A DNA stretch of 33,341 bases from Actinomycetes bacterium (GTDB lineage Bacteria; Actinomycetota; Acidimicrobiia; Spongiisociales; UBA5794). The stretch's first letter is position 1. Each line of letters begins with the position of its first letter. The DNA lies in assembly GCA_024638645.1 (NCBI GenBank), contig JAHEJX010000036.1, positions 1 through 33,341 of the forward strand, read 5' to 3'. Under the pieces are notes generated by a model. The model searched no databases. It saw only the letters and a list, made by a program, of their open reading frames with translations, and was not told the origin of the DNA. Below are positions 31,002-33,341 of the stretch, in pieces. The position numbers and the translations under genes were made by a program.

Positions 31002-32048
31002 GTGAGCTACAACCTCGGAGACGAAGACCTCGACGCCCGGCTGCACCAGCTGGTGCGAGATGCTGTCGCCGGCGAGCCTGATGACGACACCGACGACCGC
31101 CTCGTCGGCGAGATCCTGGTGAGCGGCCTCAAGATGCTGCGCGACAACAACGACCGCGGCAACCTGAAACTCACCAACAGCGCTCTCAAGGAAATGCGAT
31201 ACGCGTTCCTTATCTTCTCCAAATACCAGCACATCCCCAAAGTCACTATGTACGGCTCGGCGCGCACAGCCGAGGATGCGCCCAACTACAAACTGGCTGC
31301 GGAATTCGCCCGGATGATGGCCGAGGACGAGGGCTGGATGGTTGTCACCGGAGCCGGCCCCGGCATCATGCGCGCCGGTAACCAGGGCGCCGGAATCGAA
31401 AAGAGCTTCGGGGTCGCAATCCGACTTCCGTTCGAAGCCTCGAACAACGAATTCCTCCACGAGAGCCGCCTAATCAACTTCAAATACTTCTTCACGCGCA
31501 AGCTGATGTTCGTGAAGGAGTCTGACGCCTTTGTCATGTTTCCCGGAGGGTTTGGCACGCAAGACGAGGCATTCGAGCTTCTCACGCTCGTACAAACTGG
31601 GAAAGCGCCCCTGGCCCCGATCGTTTTGCTCGACGCGCCCGGGACAGGCTACTGGGATGCTTGGCGCTCCTTCGTCGAAGTCCTGTTGAAACAAGGAATG
31701 ATCTCCCCGCACGACTTCAATCTGTTCTTCCACACCAACGACCCCGGCGCAGCTCGCGACGAGATTCTTCGGTTCTACGGGAACTACCACTCGCAACGGT
31801 ATGTAGAAGGCAAGCTGGTCATCCGCATGAAACAGGGCCCGACTACAGCCCAGCTGGCCGAACTCAACGAGGAGTTTGCCGGCATCGTCGTCTCTGGAGC
31901 GATCGAAACCACCGCAATGAGCGAACATGAGGCTCGCGACGGTGACAACCCCGAGCTGGATCGAATCAAGTTCCACTTCAACCGCCGCGATATCGGAATG
32001 CTGCGCCAGATGGTCAATCGGATAAACGGGTGGGTTACCGAGTCATAA
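31002..32048 (+). CDS. LOG-family protein (Rossmann nucleotide-binding, lysine decarboxylase-like fold)
   Basis: This is a 348-residue protein from GTG 31002. The LOG signature FPGGFGTQDEAFE and the upstream MVVTGAGPGIMRAGNQGA loop are intact. SFGVAIRLPFE fits the nucleotide-binding fold. It is longer than classic cytokinin-releasing LOG proteins (about 190 residues), with an N-terminal helical region of about 70 residues and a C-terminal extension of about 100. It therefore belongs to the long subgroup whose substrate is not settled. 5'-monophosphate phosphoribohydrolase activity on a nucleotide is the likely chemistry. It is followed 30 nt later by the DinB-type gene. Confidence 0.92.
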   Translation: MSYNLGDEDLDARLHQLVRDAVAGEPDDDTDDRLVGEILVSGLKMLRDNNDRGNLKLTNSALKEMRYAFLIFSKYQHIPKVTMYGSARTAEDAPNYKLAAEFARMMAEDEGWMVVTGAGPGIMRAGNQGAGIEKSFGVAIRLPFEASNNEFLHESRLINFKYFFTRKLMFVKESDAFVMFPGGFGTQDEAFELLTLVQTGKAPLAPIVLLDAPGTGYWDAWRSFVEVLLKQGMISPHDFNLFFHTNDPGAARDEILRFYGNYHSQRYVEGKLVIRMKQGPTTAQLAELNEEFAGIVVSGAIETTAMSEHEARDGDNPELDRIKFHFNRRDIGMLRQMVNRINGWVTES

Positions 32049-32078
32049 GCGTCTGGAGCGAAGTAGAATGTTCGGATT

Positions 32079-32834
32079 ATGCGGGAAATCCTTTCTGACC
32101 TCGTCGCAGAAGAACAATCACTGGACCAGTTCCTCCAGGGTTTGCACGAACGCGACTGGAAACTGCCAACGATGGCGCCCGGTTGGTCGATTCACGACAC
32201 GATTAGCCACTTGGCCTACACGGAGTGGGCTGCCGCCGAAGCTGCCGGAGGCAATCCTCCCGGTCAAGTCACCCTCGACGACATCGACGAGTGGACTTCT
32301 CGAGGCGTAATCGAAGGACGCCCCAAGCGTTATCAAGAGGTCATCGAATGGTGGCGCAGCGGACGGGCGGCCGTAGTCGACGCCCTCTCCAAGAAGATGC
32401 CGAACGACCGAATCGACTGGATCCTGGCACCCATGAGCGCCCAGGCATTTGCCACACTGCGACTGATGGAAACGTGGGCGCACGGTCTCGACATCAAGAT
32501 GGCACTCACCGATCGGTTCAAAGGCGAACCGGAGGATGATCCGCTCAACGACACCCCGCGCCTGCGCCACGTGGCTTGGCTCGCCCACCGCATGCTGCCC
32601 TACTCATTTGAGGTGGCCGGCGAGGAATTCCCCGAAGGCGGAATCAGGGTCGAGCTGATGGGCCCCAACTACGCTCGCTGGGTCTATGGCCCGCCGGATG
32701 CCGAAAACGTCATCAAGGGCATCGCGGGCGAATGGTGCCGGGTTGCAGTTCACCGACTGGACCTGTCCGCAACCAACCTCAAAGCTGAAGGGGACAAGGC
32801 GGAGGTCGCGCTCCGCGTCGTGCGAGCCTACTGA
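32079..32834 (+). CDS. DinB/mycothiol-dependent maleylpyruvate isomerase-type protein (TIGR03084-like)
   Basis: This is a 251-residue protein from ATG 32079. The N-terminal four-helix DinB bundle has the metal-binding pattern APGWSIHDTISHLAYTEW and later METWAHGLDI, giving His ligands. The C-terminal part (VAGEWCRVAVHRLDLSAT) matches the extension of the TIGR03084 group common in actinobacteria. Such proteins are thought to use or bind mycothiol with a divalent metal, but this group has no proven substrate. TAGAAT (32064-32069) 9 nt upstream is a possible -10 box. Co-transcription with the LOG gene is also possible. Confidence 0.88.
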   Translation: MREILSDLVAEEQSLDQFLQGLHERDWKLPTMAPGWSIHDTISHLAYTEWAAAEAAGGNPPGQVTLDDIDEWTSRGVIEGRPKRYQEVIEWWRSGRAAVVDALSKKMPNDRIDWILAPMSAQAFATLRLMETWAHGLDIKMALTDRFKGEPEDDPLNDTPRLRHVAWLAHRMLPYSFEVAGEEFPEGGIRVELMGPNYARWVYGPPDAENVIKGIAGEWCRVAVHRLDLSATNLKAEGDKAEVALRVVRAY

Positions 32835-32839
32835 TAGCC

Positions 32840-33341
32840 GTGGCTGCTGTTGCTTCAGGCCACGGCCCTTTGCCACGCCTCATCGGCATGGTCCACCTGT
32901 TGCCCCTTCCCGGTTCACCCCACTTCAGCGGCGATCTCGAAGGGGTTCTCGAACAAGCGGTTGCCGATGCAGCCGTCCTGGTGGCGGCAGGCTTCGACGG
33001 ACTGATGCTCGAGAACTTCGGCGATGCTCCATTCTTTGCAGATGAGGTGCCGCCTATAACTGTTGCCGCTATGACTCGGGCGGCTACCACCATCCGAAAC
33101 ACCATCACGGCTCCGCTGGGGATCAACGTGTTGCGCAACGATGCCTTGAGCGCGCTTTCCATTGCGGCGGCCGTCGGCGCCGAATTCATCAGAGTCAACG
33201 TGCTCACCGGCACCATGTATACCGATCAGGGCCCGATCGTAGGGAAGGCCGCCGAACTGTTGCGCCTCCGAGCTTGGATCGGCGCAGACGTCGCGATAAT
33301 GGCCGACGTGTTCGTCAAACACGCCGTGCCTCCCGCCGGCC
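32840..33341 (+). CDS. BtpA/SgcQ-family protein (partial, cut by window end)
   Basis: The plus-strand frame from GTG 32840 runs open for 167 codons to the edge, starting 5 nt after the DinB-type stop. The family opening is clear: PRLIGMVHLLPLPGSPHFSG, then AAGFDGLMLENFGDAPFF, TAPLGINVLRNDALSAL and AEFIRVNVLTGTMYTDQG. This is a TIM-barrel protein related to BtpA (linked to photosystem I stability in cyanobacteria) and SgcQ (sugar metabolism); in heterotrophs its reaction is unknown. About 100 residues are missing. The close spacing suggests one operon with the two genes upstream. Confidence 0.88.
   Translation, partial: MAAVASGHGPLPRLIGMVHLLPLPGSPHFSGDLEGVLEQAVADAAVLVAAGFDGLMLENFGDAPFFADEVPPITVAAMTRAATTIRNTITAPLGINVLRNDALSALSIAAAVGAEFIRVNVLTGTMYTDQGPIVGKAAELLRLRAWIGADVAIMADVFVKHAVPPAG

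Noticed and set aside
32915-33322. Minus-strand frame opposite the right-edge gene
   Set aside because: The plus frame matches the BtpA family along its whole length; the minus frame has no motif.

Overview
The window is GC-rich, gene-dense bacterial chromosome. The gene order M16 peptidase-dapB-dapA-rnj-ftsK (with insertions), many leaderless-looking GTG/ATG starts, a mycothiol-synthase-like tandem GNAT and a TIGR03084-like DinB protein point to an actinobacterium (Actinomycetota). A deep-branching class such as Acidimicrobiia is possible, but that placement is only an inference. I saw no rRNA, tRNA, CRISPR array, transposase or phage gene.

Layout. (1) 1-1889, minus: E1 alpha and E1 beta of a 2-oxoacid dehydrogenase; beta runs off the left edge. 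(2) 2021-12737, mainly minus: M16 peptidase, dapB, dapA, rnj, ftsK and a frameshifted lipoprotein gene form a recognisable actinobacterial housekeeping block (lysine/diaminopimelate synthesis, RNA processing, chromosome translocation). Into it are inserted a plus-strand thioredoxin-TPR gene, a plus-strand LuxR-type regulator, an unusual 22-residue-repeat protein and an SGNH hydrolase. (3) 12845-21292: a lipoprotein alpha/beta hydrolase, then a sugar locus made of a GH1 beta-glycosidase (plus) converging on deoR-SBP-permease-permease-galT (minus). It looks like uptake of a galactoside/glucoside, cleavage and Leloir-pathway entry under a DeoR repressor. No transport ATPase or galK is in view. 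(4) 21333-22865: a GT-B glycosyltransferase-like protein of unknown role. (5) 23186-27457: a small PLDc_N membrane protein, then a CobT-like protein (HExxH plus von Willebrand A domain) overlapping a MoxR/CobS-like AAA+ protein with altered Walker residues, converging on a DUF8091-like putative nuclease. (6) 27488-30890, minus: HAD phosphatase, a tandem GNAT gene broken by a frameshift, and an ABC exporter. (7) 31002-33341, plus: a LOG-family protein, a DinB/mycothiol-dependent-type protein and a BtpA-family protein cut by the right edge.

The most unusual items are the 12 x 22-residue repeat protein (5630-6457), the metallopeptidase/VWA plus degenerate AAA+ pair (23513-26774), intergenic heptanucleotide repeat arrays (4873-4935 and 30951-30992), and two likely frameshifts (near 2390 and near 29735). 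All functional calls come from reading motifs in the sequence; no database search was run.
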